In this document: piece by piece, positions 52,022-63,625 of the stretch
Layout of the letters: the number at the start of each line of letters is the position of its first letter
How positions within the stretch are numbered: position 1 is the first letter of the stretch
From: Sinohyriopsis cumingii
Lineage: Eukaryota > Mollusca > Bivalvia > Unionida > Unionidae
Length of the DNA: 64,000 bases
Direction: 5' to 3'
Assembly (NCBI GenBank): GCA_028554795.2
Contig: CM068825.1
Location: forward strand, 160,081,398 to 160,145,397
Translations under genes and position numbers: made by a program
Notes under the pieces: generated by a model
Databases searched by the model: none
Seen by the model: only the letters and a program-made list of their open reading frames with translations
Told to the model about the DNA's origin: nothing

Positions 52022-54518
52022 GTCACTATGATGTAAAAAGTTACCCACCAGCTAGTTGATGCACCTCCTTTGCCATATCTTATATCTATTATCTCTACAA
52101 GTATGGGGCACTGCATGCATTTCCAATATGCACTCAAGTATCCACGGTCTACCAATTCATTTTCTCTCCAATCCATATGATCATATTTTTATAGTACTTC
52201 CCTAAGAGCATAGTGTGCCAATTCATTATGGAATCTTTCCAGCAGGTTCTAACCTCCAGCAGTCTGCAAAACATGGCGTCAAGTTTTTAGTTTTACTTGC
52301 TTGCAATCTCTTTTAACACAGTTTTCATCAAGATGCATGTACACTTAACCACTGTTAAATTGTTCTGTCATGACTGATGCAATCAATCAAGTTGATGATG
52401 ACAATGATGATGAGGAATAGGGGAGGACAACATATGTCATGTACTGATCAGATAAATATATTTCACTGCTCCAGGTCCATAATTACCATAGTTTGTGTAT
52501 TTTGGATCAATATGAAAAAGTGTTAATTTCATATACAATGAATATAAATCTCGTGTGAGCTTCAACTGATATTTAATTTAGCTACATTCACAATTGATCA
52601 GGAAAATAAGTTCTTACTTCAGTGACTGTAGATCAAATTTAAAAGCCTTTTAATAGGTCCTATTTATCAGATCTTCATTAATAAAAAGAATATTTCTATT
52701 CCTGGTTTAAACTATTTTTCAACACAAAAGACATCTAGTGTGCATAATAAAAATAAATCTTTTCCGATATAATTTCCATGATTACAAATTCTAGGTGTGT
52801 CCATTGTACAGTGTGTACTTTTGTGTTTGGTTGGCTGCAACATCCAATGCAATTTCCTTGGTTGCACATTTGAGGTATATAGAGAATCCTCTTCTTAACT
52901 TTTTAATAACTGATTCAGCAAATGATTCCAGTGTAATGGTATTATATTCCTTCAATGACTTCTAATGCTTTGGCAAGTGCTTCTTTTAACTTAAAGTTCT
53001 CTTGCATCATGTGGGTAACATGGAACTTGATCCCTACAAATAAAGTCCAACTTATTGCTAAAGTGGAACTTGATCCCTACAAATAACAAAGTTGAAGATA
53101 TTGGTAAAGTGGACCTTTATCCTTGCAAATATCAAAGTTTAGAGCTATTTAACATACTTTTTCCAAACTGCAAAAATGTTGTATTTCTTTGCCAGGATTC
53201 TCTTACATGGGGTGCCTGATTATCTTTAACCTTCGTTTTTCTCATTTGTCAGGCATGATGCTCTGTTCTTTTGAGTGTGTTTTTGTTCTTTTGTCAATTA
53301 AATTCTGGTTGCTACATATCTTTGTACCATGAAAATATTAACATGACCAGGCAAACTGTTCCCTAATAAAGTTCAGTCTGTTTAACCAAAGACTTTCTAG
53401 AATTACTGAAAACAAAATTTCTAGCAATTTTTTTTATTTTCAAGTCGAATTATAAAAGAGAAAGGAAAGAGGAATAATCAACACATTATGAACTTACTCA
53501 AAGGATATCATTTTTAATATATTTGTTCTTGTTTTGCTAAATTAGGTGTTTGGGGTTATACAATAATCTGTACCATTTGCATCCTGATACCCTGTGTAAC
53601 ATTTCCTTTTTTTTTGTTTATTTATTTTGTAATAAAAGAACCTAGCAGCACACAAGCAACAACAAGTATGATAATGGTTTGATGGATTTGAAATAGTATT
53701 TTTCCATACTTCAGCATGTTATAGAGTTATAAGATCAGTTAACAGACATTTCTGGCATTTAGTTGAAGCAAATTCTGACACAGGTATCATGTCTAATCAT
53801 AATATCTTTAACAAGTTGAACTACATGCTTTATAGGTGTAGTGGTAAATGGTATTTCAATATTTAATTGGATTTCTATATTACTTGCCTTTGTACTTTAT
53901 GTATATATAATATATCTGTATACAAATATTAATGGATATCATAAAACCACCAGCTATAATAACTAGAAATAATTTCCTTCCATTCTTACTATCACCAAAG
54001 TACATTTCTTAAATAACAAAATCCAAAACACTTGATTAGCCTAAAATACATTAAGGAATAGGATGGTGAACTGTATATTTATAAACCCAAATGTTACAAA
54101 AATAAAGCCAGAAAACTGTGTTCAATTAACAAGGATGAAGAATAAAAAACTAATATATGCATATTTAACTTTGGCTAAAAAAATGTTCATATAAAATCTT
54201 TTTTAAAAATCAGTGTTTTGTATTAGAAGAATTTGCAGACCTTACTGCAGGCTGGTAAATGCTACACATTCCATAAAAGATGACATAATTGATGAAATAA
54301 CTGATGGACAGTCATATAAAGAAATTACAAAGTAAGTTACATAAAGATAGGAAGTATCTTTAGTGGAAGAAACTATATTAAAACTCTGTTGATACAGCAA
54401 AACCAATATCAGAACAGTATGAAGAAAATTATAAAAGGTTAGGTAACAAAATAAATGATTAAGCCAGAAAACAACATGTTGCTAGATGAACACACTGAAA
54501 AAGTAAGCCACATTAATT
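52022..54518. other. Intergenic DNA left of the CPSF4 3' region
   Basis: A phrase (aacttgatccctacaaataa) recurs with divergence two to three times at about 53020-53130. No exon with convincing splice sites was found. Confidence 0.4.
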
Positions 54519-54530
54519 ATGGGTATATAG

Positions 54531-54846
54531 TGTGTGTGATTTAGATTTTTAACGTAGCTTTAGCAATTTTTCAGTCATATTGCTACGATGTCTGCAGTGT
54601 GACAGTTTATAGTGATGTCTAGCACTGGGGCATCATACCGCAGACATGTAGCATGATGTCCCACCTGGTCACATTATCCTGACACCAGGCCAACCAGTCC
54701 TAACACTAACCTCTTAATGCTGAGTGCCAAGCAAGGCACCTGTTAGAACCAATTTTAAAAGTCTTTGGTATGACTCGGCTGGGGTTCGAACCCACGACCT
54801 CCCGCATCCAAGGCAGACACTCTACCAATAGGCCACCAGAGCGTTC
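54531..54846 (-). mobile_element. tRNA(Arg)-like SINE with 12-bp TSD (family 1, copy C)
   Basis: Same family and orientation as 17062-17384. The B box reads GGTTCGAACCC on the minus strand. The flanks atgggtatatag (54519-54530) and atgggtatacag (54847-54858) are a one-mismatch target duplication. The 3' tail is a short AAATCACACACA-type stretch at the left edge. Confidence 0.93.
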
Positions 54847-54858
54847 ATGGGTATACAG

Positions 54859-56690
54859 CCTCTGTGACTAATTACAATGGACTGAAAAAAATGCAGGGAT
54901 GGAAGAAGGACTTATATATTAAAAACAAATCCAGTTTTCAATACTGACAACAATCTTCCCAATAAAGTAAATTTAATATGAATTGCATCAAAATAATGTG
55001 TTTTGCTAGATTTATATTCACATACAAAAATCATGCTGGGCTTGTAGCTGGGAAAACATTTTGGAAAGGCAAATACAACTGGACAAATAACTTAAAATAT
55101 TATCAGAAAAAAACTGTGACATTGATTAACTGTTATTGGAACATTAGCATGTATTATAATGGTGTTATTACAGCCATAATTGCCCATGTTATTCATACAA
55201 GCACTGGCAGTGAGGTAATTTTACCAAAATCAAAAGATCTGCCAAGAGAACCACTGTTTTAAGAACCAACAGTTAAATGAAGACCAGAAGAAACAATGCC
55301 AGAACTAGCAAAACTGGTTGAAATTTCATTTGTTGAAAAAAGTCAAGGTGTAGTGATAACGATATTTTTCAGGAAGGATGCCTGAGGTAAAATTGACACT
55401 ATTAGTATTCAGGACCATCTTGCGATCATATGAAATACTGTGGTGAAAACCCCATGTCAATGTGACTTTACATTTAGGAGTAGCAAGAAAATGATGTTCA
55501 TCATGGCTGCATGGCAACCCAGTTAATTGTCAGATCAGCACCTCTTCCACTTATGACCAATTAGAAATCATAGAGTTATTTTGTGAAAGCCATATGTTGA
55601 TGTGACCTTCAGCAGTAATCATATTAAGATTTTTAAGATGGTTGCTCTGGTGGCCATCTTGTAAGTCTGAGAGGTACTATTTTCATGTCAGCAAAACTAA
55701 ACCATATGGTAAATGTGTGTAAGTTTCACAGCAATTCCCCAAGGACTTTAGAAGCACAATAACAAATTTGTGCTAATGGATAGATAGATAATGGACAACA
55801 TACCAACAAAAAAGCTCAATAAAGCAACAAAAGAAATCACTGTCAGCATAAAAATGTTTTTTACCAACTCATCCCTTTGTGGGATAGACTGGTTTATTCT
55901 TGTTGTAGCTATGTTACAATTAATTATATCCAACATTACAGGTGGACAAGTATATAATTTACTGTTTGTCATTTTAATCTGGAATCCATTTTTACTTCTC
56001 AGAAATTTAACCAATCTTTTGATCGTGTTTTCTTAATAGTGTTAATTTTTTAAATTTAGAATTAAAACAGTTCACAGTTGAAATTATTTTCATGTCTTTC
56101 ATCAGCTTTTAAAAAATATATTTCAATATTTTGAAAGACTTTTAAAGAAGGAATATGTTTTTTCATTACCACAGCATCATTGAAAACTATATTTTCCAAT
56201 TTCGTTTTCTTTACATTCAGCTAGAATTACTGTAATCATAGATTTGTTTCTCTGCATCACAGTCTTGCATCACTGATATTTTGAGTTTCTCTTTATCCAT
56301 TTCAAATCTTGATTTTTCAACATTAAAACATAACACAGCATTTTATTGACATTATTTCAACAGTACAGGCAGTAGGAAAGCAAGGGTATTGTGAAGATAA
56401 AATAAAATTTGCAAAAGAACAAAGTGATCCAGTACAACAATGACACTGGCATTTATTGATCACTAATAAAGTAAATAATGGTGACCATTATGTAGAGAGA
56501 ACCCATTTTTTATTTTTCATATTGTGTACAACTAAGTAAATGAAAAGATGCTGGCTATTGTTCTTGATCTTACATTGATACCAACAATTCAGATTGATTT
56601 ATTTTACTTTCATGATCAGGTATTTATGTAATTTTCTCTCATTACATACAAGACACCAAAGGAGAATGCCCTTGAGCTGGTTATAGCAAT
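54859..56690. other. Intergenic DNA with unidentified ORF
   Basis: A 94-codon plus-strand frame (54978-55262) and short frames at 55748-56036 on both strands lack recognisable domains. The segment at about 55310-55790, ending in a gatagatagataatgg run, has the look of a diverged interspersed repeat. Confidence 0.35.
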
Positions 56691-56691
56691 C

Positions 56692-57365
56692 TATCAATGC
56701 AAGTAATATAGCAATTATCTGACCAATCTGTCAATTCAAGCATTATAGTTAATGGTCTGACCAATATGTCAATACAAGCATTATAGTTAATGGTCTGACC
56801 AATATGTCAATACAAGCATTATAGTTAATGGTCTGACCAATATGTCAATACAAGCATTATAGTTAATGGTCTGACCAGTCTGTCAATACAAGCATTATAT
56901 ATCTGTGTGTGTGTGTATGTGTGTGTGATTCAAATTTTTAACGTAGCTTTAACAATTTTTCAGTCATATTGCTATGATGTCTGCAGTGTGGCAGTTTATA
57001 GCGATGTCTAGCAATGGGGCAGACATGTAGCATGATGTCCCATCCGGTCACATTATCCTGACACCAGGCCAACCAGTCCTAACACTAACTTCTTAATGCT
57101 GAGTGCCAAGTGAGGCAGCTGTTAGTACCATTTTTATAAGTCTTTGGTATGACTTGGCCGGAGATCAAAACCCACAACCTCCTGCATCCAAGGTGAATGC
57201 TCTAACCACTAGGCCACCTGAACCGTCAGCATTATAGGTAATAGTCTGACCAATCTGTCAATGCAAATATTACTGCTAATGATCGGACCAATCTGTCAAT
57301 ACAAGCCTATAGCTCTATTAGTCTGAAAATCTGTCAATGTAAGCATTATACCTAATGGTCTGATC
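56692..57365. repeat. 38-bp minisatellite interrupted by a SINE
   Basis: The unit caatacaagcattatagtta then atggtctgaccaatatgt (38 bp) occurs about five times to 56899. It is then cut by the SINE at 56900-57227 and resumes as three or four more diverged units to about 57365. Units left of the SINE are nearly identical, while those to the right are diverged. The sequence is unrelated to the 38 bp unit at 51633-52021. Confidence 0.92.
56900..57227 (-). mobile_element. tRNA(Arg)-like SINE inside a minisatellite (family 1, copy D)
   Basis: Same family and orientation as the other copies. The flanking agcattata (56891-56899 and 57228-57236) is both part of the minisatellite unit and the target duplication. 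This shows the SINE landed inside an existing array. The B-box region is degraded. A CA/TG-rich 3' tail lies at the left edge (about 56902-56925). Confidence 0.93.
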
Positions 57366-57439
57366 ATGCCTGGATGTTATACAACAAACCTGTGATAAAA
57401 GTCACTTGTTGCTGAAAGGATTATGAAAAACAAACAAAC

Positions 57440-58399
57440 AAACAAAAAAACACACACACACACACACGTTTCATATACTGTTTGCTGACCTTCTCAGCAG
57501 AGCACTGGATTTGCAATCAAAAGGCAGCAGCTAAGGCAACATGGGTTGGCTCTCTCAGTATGTTATTCAAATGATATGTTGAAAGTACCATCAAAGACCA
57601 AACAAAAGAAAGGAAGAAAAACAATAAAAAGGAATATAATTTTAAGGGAGTTTTATTTTGTATAACATTATATCCACATGATGTTATCTGTAATCCTTTC
57701 AAAGTACAATATTTGCTTCTACTTCACTGTAACAATACATAACAATGTACTAGCATTTTATAATGAGAACTTCTTTAATCTTTTAACTGTAAAAAAGAAG
57801 TTCCACATTTTTTAAATAAATATTACATTTTTATCTGGTTACTGTCAGAAAATCACAATTCAGTTAAACTGCCAGTACATTTTTGTATTTATCAATAATT
57901 TGTTTTCATAGTAAATGAGGTAAAAAATAATGGATGACCCTGACAAAAATATATCATATCTCTTTAGTGATCAATTTCAAGTATTTTATTTAAAAACAGT
58001 TCTAAGTCAAATCATACATAAAACAATTCCTATAACATGTTATTACTGCCCTGCTATAATGTTGGGAGTTGTAAACTACTAACATCATGCCCAATCTTTT
58101 TCAACTTACTTAACTCCCTTTTATATTCCAACAAATAATGTTCCAACTCTTTCCCTGATGTTAGCATGTACAGCATACATTAAAATAAAACTATTTCTCA
58201 TGAAAATCAATCTCTCTTCTTCAGATTTTGCGCAAGATCTGTTCCAATATCAACCAGTACAGTATACATTTGAATTCAACTACACACCATCAGAATCAGC
58301 CTCTCTCTTTTTCTCTCTCCCAACTGTACAGCATTTTATTTACACTAATTTCACATTTGATTCAAATACAGGACACACAATGTAAAAGTATAAGACATA
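57440..58399 (-). other. Probable CPSF4 3' UTR and downstream flank
   Basis: Sequence following the CPSF4 stop codon on the minus strand. Complements of AATAAA lie at 58335-58340, 57985-57990 and 57652-57657, so the transcript end could be anywhere from about 80 to 770 bases after the stop; sequence alone does not decide. No other exon was seen here. Confidence 0.45.
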
Positions 58400-58477
58400 T
58401 CAGGTTGGATAGGGCACCTGAAGAAAGGCTAAATGACCTTTAGTGCACTTGTTGGCATAGTGACCCTTTTCCCCGCA
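58400..58477 (-). CDS. CPSF4: CPSF4 (CPSF30) last coding exon, CCHC zinc knuckle
   Basis: After a pyrimidine-rich acceptor (ttcttttccag, AG at 58479-58478) the exon reads CGEKGHYANKCTKGHLAFLQ and then VPYPT, with a TGA stop at 58402-58400. The first cysteine completes, with TCFK from the preceding exon, a CX2CX4HX4C zinc knuckle. The string CGEKGHYAN.CTKGHLAFL is the hallmark C-terminus of CPSF4, the RNA-binding subunit of the cleavage and polyadenylation specificity factor that helps recognise the AAUAAA signal in the nucleus. Vertebrate proteins end in SGQ after HLAFL; here the end is QVPYPT. A CAG|GTG at that point could be an alternative weak donor to a further exon. Confidence 0.93.
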   Translation of the reverse strand, partial: CGEKGHYANKCTKGHLAFLQVPYPT

Positions 58478-61302
58478 CTGGAAAAGAAAGAAAAGAATTT
58501 CGTAGAACCTAAATCAAGTGAGCACAAAATTAATGGCAAAAGTAATCACAGCTACTTCATTGGCTTGCCACAGCAAATCCCACACTTTTTATTACATACC
58601 TCAACCCTCTTTCTTGACCCAGGGATCAGAACCTTCTAATCCATAACATGTAATATGTCATCATGCTATAAATAATGTTTAAAATTTGACCAACAAATAT
58701 TAAATAATGTCACTGTAACAGTACTTTGTATGTTTCACCTATGACTCCATCAGATGGACCCCAGCGGAGGGTTCCAAAAACCTTACTGCTTTCACAATTT
58801 GTTATGACATGGCAATCTATTTACCCAGTGTTGTGGATTTCCACCCAACAATTTAGGAGGAAAGCAGTGTGTGCGTGTGTGTGTGATTTGGATTTTTTTT
58901 TTAGCTTTAACAATTTTTCAGTTATATCACTACAATGTCTGCAGTGCGGCAGTTTATAGCGATGTTTAGCACTGGGGCATCATGCCACAGACATGTAGCA
59001 TGATGTCCCACCCAGTCACATTATACTGACACCAGGCCAACCAGTCCTAACACTAAAATCTTAATGCTGAGCACCAAGTGAGGCAGCTGTTGGTACCATT
59101 TTATTAGTCTTTGGAATGACTCGGCCGGGGATTGAAACTACGACCTCCTGCATCCAAGGCGCATGCTAAAACAGAGCTACAGACAGACAGATGGAGGGTA
59201 TCACATTAATTCCCCCTGTTAAAAAGTGAAGACAACATAATTCATAGTCTCTGATACCATAATGATGATGTAGTGACCACAAAATTTACTGTATCTTCAA
59301 AACAAATCTAGTGATGGTTAAGGGCAGGATTGGTGGTGTAAGAGGAGAATTAAACAACCTGTAACATTTCTCTCTAACTGTGGAGATCAACAGGCCTTTA
59401 AATCGGCACCTGATTGGTACCGTCATGATAGACAAGCTAACATTATACCTGTATGTCTAACAAGGTAGTCTGAAAATCATGTCTTGAAGCATTAAGATTT
59501 AATCTTATTCTACAAACAAAAAGGCTTTTTACTGATACATACATCTGGAAAGCATCCAATGACTACACTTCTAAAGACTTAAAATGATGTGAATATATGA
59601 TGAAAATGGACTCAGACTTGGAACTAGTTTTTAAAAGGAACCTAAATTGTTTCCAAACAGAAACCTTAATACTGAAACCAAGCATGTACTGATGTCCTTC
59701 AAATATTGCAAATATGTGCAGAAACATGTAACCATATGCATTTTTAAAAACATCTGATATTATTTAAGGACTATTTATTTAAACAGAAGTCATACAAGTA
59801 AATCCTGAATAAAGTAAGAAAAAACTATGGTGTAATCTGTTGCAATTTTGATACATTACACGTTTTTGTTTCCCAAACAAACAAAAGCAAACATGTGCTC
59901 ATTTATGTTCCTAGTCAAATCCAAAAGATCTCTAGTCTCTTTGTGCAAATGAAAAGGGACATCTAATCTGTGTATCTTCAACAATTATAAAAGGATCTGA
60001 CCTACAAAAGTTGTGTTAATCAGTACACCAATAAAAAAGTGTTTCATCATGTAAATTTAGGATTTAGCCATACTTTGATGAACAGTGATAATGAAATAGA
60101 TAAACACATGTGGGGAAATATCCAGTTGATTGAATTTACTACGGGACATCCTGCAATTTTTATATAAGGGAGGTCACTGTGTTTTCAAATTTGCTGCAAC
60201 AATAACAATTCCACAAGTGTTCAAACATAATCAGTATTGAGCCCAGTCCACTAGGCATGCAGGTGCTTGATGCCTGTCATTGTAATTTCAATACATTAAA
60301 GTCACTTCTGTATGTACCCTCTCCATGAATGAGATAACTGTTATGCATTCTACTCCTGCATTTGTGACATTGTTTGCACTTTAAGTGAAAAAATAGGGGT
60401 CAGATATGCAAAGTTAATGCCCCAAAATACACACAAGAAATGTCATTTTATGTCATGTGGATCTAAGACAGGATTTTTCTCTAAAAAGGGCAGGGTGTAC
60501 CCAGGTGAGAGCTACTTTAGGAGGGCAGGATGTAGTTGCCTCTTCAAACAAGCTACTGACAAACGATTTAGTATGCAATTAACTATGGCTAAGTTTGGTA
60601 TGCAATTAACTATTGCCAAGTTTATAAATTTGAACATATTGTTTTTCAATGTGAAGATTCATCAATACTGATTTATAAGAAAATGAATTTTTTTGTTGAA
60701 AATCCCTATTTTTCCAATGTAGGATCAGACATAGAATCTACAAGACTATATACTGATTATAGCATCTGAGTTCATAAGTGTGATGTGCTTCAAGTGTGAT
60801 TAATAAAGTTTAACACTAAATATTGTGAGAAAATTGTACTTCCAACCTCTAATCAACTGATTGTTTGCAGATCAACTGGAATAAATATACCCTTATTCAA
60901 ATCTATATTGAAGCCTTTTCCTTTTTTCTCGGGCAGTTGAATGGAATTTTTTTATAGAAATGTTATCTATACAATTCTGTCCAAAAGATAGATCTAGTTT
61001 ACCAAAACATCTTTCACTATTGTTAATAGTTCTGTATTTATTTAATATTTGATCAAAAGGCAGAGAGTTAATACATTCAACATTAAGTTTTTGTTATGGC
61101 CAATCACAAAGAGCAAAGAAAAAACTTTGCATTCTTGTACCACAATTTAACTTGACTGGCAAGAGAGTGTAAACTTCTTGGTTCAAGAATTTAATTATTG
61201 ACTGGCCACATATATTAGAATTCAATGACAACTTCATTTTACATAGTAAATTTCTAAACTTCTCATTAACAGTGTCTTTGTGACCTTATAGTGCACACTC
61301 AC
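58478..61302 (-). other. CPSF4 intron (2825 bases)
   Basis: Bounded by the donor AAG|GTGAGT (GT at 61302-61301) and the acceptor ttttccag| (AG at 58479-58478), phase 0. It contains a truncated SINE (58868-59168), CA/TG and GACA simple stretches, and otherwise AT-rich DNA. The short frame at 60417-60671 has no supporting features. Confidence 0.9.
58868..59168 (-). mobile_element. tRNA(Arg)-like SINE, head-truncated, in CPSF4 intron (family 1, copy E)
   Basis: Same family and orientation as the other four copies. The tail is a TG-rich run at the left (about 58868-58887). The tRNA-like head breaks off around the A box (gcgcatgctaaaacagag), so the copy is damaged at its 5' end. No clear target duplication. 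Confidence 0.88.
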
Positions 61303-61383
61303 CTTAAAACATGTGACAGATTCTAGTGGTCTTCTTCCATCTGGTCCTACATGCATTTCAACTGGAACTGATTGCAATTGTGT
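61303..61383 (-). CDS. CPSF4: CPSF4 (CPSF30) penultimate coding exon
   Basis: An 81-base exon of exactly 27 codons, phase 0 at both ends. It is preceded by an acceptor (ttagtttcag, AG at 61385-61384) and followed by a consensus donor AAG|GTGAGT. It reads TQLQSVPVEMHVGPDGRRPL and then ESVTCFK. The end matches the RPLEQVTCYK region just before the C-terminal zinc knuckle of CPSF4, and the next exon supplies CGEKGHYAN in frame. The upstream part is the variable linker after the five CCCH fingers. Those finger exons are not in this window; they must lie beyond 64000. Confidence 0.93.
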
Positions 61384-61979
61384 CTGAAACTAATGAAATA
61401 TGAATATAATTATTGGATTTAGACTTGATATTTACTTTCATTGTAATAAAATATAAATAAAAATTTTAGACAGGAAAAGGAACAGGGCAGACAGACAGAC
61501 AGGCCTTATAAACACCAAAAGAAAGATAGTGAGATAAACCGATCAGTCAAATCAAATATGGTTTCAAGATGTCAGGGGATAGGCTTCATGTTCTCATAAC
61601 TTCAATTACACCCTTACCATACAATGCCATTGATATAATGGAATTACTACTACATAATAATAATACAATCCAACACAGTATATTCAAATATACCAGATGC
61701 AGGCAAGGAAAAATGTAAATAAACAAGAAGAACATGTAGGTATGAGATCAATCATCTATAACATTTTACCAATAACCAAATGCAGGAGATTTAACCAAAC
61801 AATTGGTGTTAGTTCAATGCTTTCTGTAAACTCCAACTGAATTCTGTAGAATTTGAAAATAATCATTGCTAATATACTTTCTCTCTTTCTTTTTCTCTTA
61901 AGAATACGTTGTTACTTAAAGGCCTTGATGCCAGGATGCCTACCATGGAAAGGAGTCAAATTCTGTTCCATGGTTCTTG

Positions 61980-63180
61980 AGAAATCTTTTAAAGGATTTT
62001 CTACAAATCTGCAGTAACAGAAGCCAACCTCAATGCCCTATCAAGTACCTCCAAAAGCCCTGTTACCAGGATCCTAAATGTCATACTGGGACAAATTCTG
62101 TTGAGGGATTTACCACAATAAGTCATTTTGAGGACAAGTCAGCTTATTGTGTGGCCCTGAAGAATCTGGGGTGCATCATCCATCATTCATTACCTGTCAA
62201 CAGTGCTATCTTAAACTTATTCTCAAAAGACCAATTTGGAATAAACTTTATAGAATGTTTCTAAGGAGATGATCAACCAAAATTATTTTGCTTCAATTGC
62301 AACAAGGGGCATCGAGTGGCTAAGTGGTCTAAAGCGCTCTCCGTTACGGATCACTGCCATATCGCCTCTGTCTGCATGGGTTCGAGTCTCGGATTCAGCC
62401 AATGTAGGTATGTGAGAAAGCTTGCCAGAAGCTTCTTGTGGGTCGGTGGTTCTTTCTGGAGTTTTCCTGGGTTTTTCCTCCACCATTAATACTGGCTGCC
62501 ATGTATAGCCTATCGTGTGCTGAAAAATGGCGTTAAACCCTACAACAACATCAATTGCAACAAAGTAAAAAACATATTTTGACTTCTCCTGATTCACTCA
62601 GCCAAATCTTTGATCAAATTGTTTGGAATGTTTCTTAGGATATGCTCTATTGAAATGGGTCAGCATATCTCACCTAGCAACAATGTGTCTTCCTTGGCAA
62701 CCAAGTGGCAACCTATTTCTCACTTGTTCTCCACAATGGCAGAGCCAATTTTTTTCAAACTACGAAAGAGTGTTCATATGAAATGCTTTTTCAAAAATTG
62801 TGGCCATATGGAAAACCTATTTTTAACTTCTCCAGAATGCTGGAGCCAATCCTGATCAAATTTTGTAGAAATGACTCTAATTCATGCTCTATCAAAGATT
62901 TATTCTGCGTGGCTCCCCTAGCAATGTTAAGACATCCTTAGCAACTGGGTGGAAAACCTATTTTTATCTTCTGCTCCAGATTGACAAAGCCAATTTCAAT
63001 CAAACTTGGTAGGAATGTTTGTCAGTACATGTTCTATCAAGATTGTGTTTGAGGCTCCTCCCCTAGCAATGGTGTAGCTTACATTGCAACCATATGGAAA
63101 ACCTGTTTCCAACTACTACTCCAGGAAATTTGCATCAATCATGATCAAACTGGGGTGGTCTTTAAATATGCACAACTTTG
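61980..63180. repeat. Degenerate tandem array, unit roughly 150 bp
   Basis: Phrases such as gccaat...tgatcaaa, ggaatgtttct, catgctctatcaa, ctagcaa and tatggaaaacctattt recur in the same order at about 62600, 62743, 62843, 62989 and 63130. A matching half unit lies before the SINE at 62306. Units are strongly diverged in sequence and length. Short plus-strand ORFs across it are not gene-like. Confidence 0.7.
62306..62550 (+). mobile_element. tRNA(Leu)-like SINE with 13-bp TSD (family 2, copy 2)
   Basis: Same family as 19774-20019. It has the A box (gagtggctaagtggtctaaa), the B box GGTTCGAGTC, the conserved aaatggcgttaaaccc end and a short CAA tail. The sequence tcaattgcaacaa flanks it at 62293-62305 and 62551-62563, a perfect duplication. 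It splits a unit of the degenerate array. Confidence 0.93.
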
Positions 63181-63625
63181 TTAGAATTTTGATCTAGACC
63201 CTGGGGTTGGGACTTAGGGGTAGTAATAGTCTGGCATACAATTTTTAATAACTCCTAAGCTTCAGTTTTGTGTGTGTGAGAATTAGAATGCTTGATGGCT
63301 GGCCCAAGTGATAACTCATGTCAGATCATTTTTGGAATGAGATTCCCCTAATTCAAGGTCCATGTTGTATGTCAGGACTCCATGTTACACAGGTGTGGCC
63401 ACTGGGTAATAACTTCAAAGCTATTTATATCTCCACCTTATAACTATAAACTATACTCTTACTGGGCATAAAAAGACAAGATCAGATATGAAACCAGCTT
63501 TGGCCTTGGGATCTATCCTTAACCCTCTTTCTCTACACAACTGGGGACTTGGTCCTAGGTTGTAACTTGTAAACTATTATTATACCCACTTAATGGACAT
63601 GAAAAGGCAAATGCAACAGAGCATA

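Noticed and set aside
60417..60671. 84-codon ORF as a separate gene
   Set aside because: It lies in the CPSF4 intron, lacks motifs or splice context and contains a short internal repeat.
61977..62264. 95-codon ORF as a host gene
   Set aside because: It falls within the degenerate array; similar phrases recur downstream without open frames.
62283..62597. 104-codon minus-strand ORF
   Set aside because: It is the antisense of a SINE copy.
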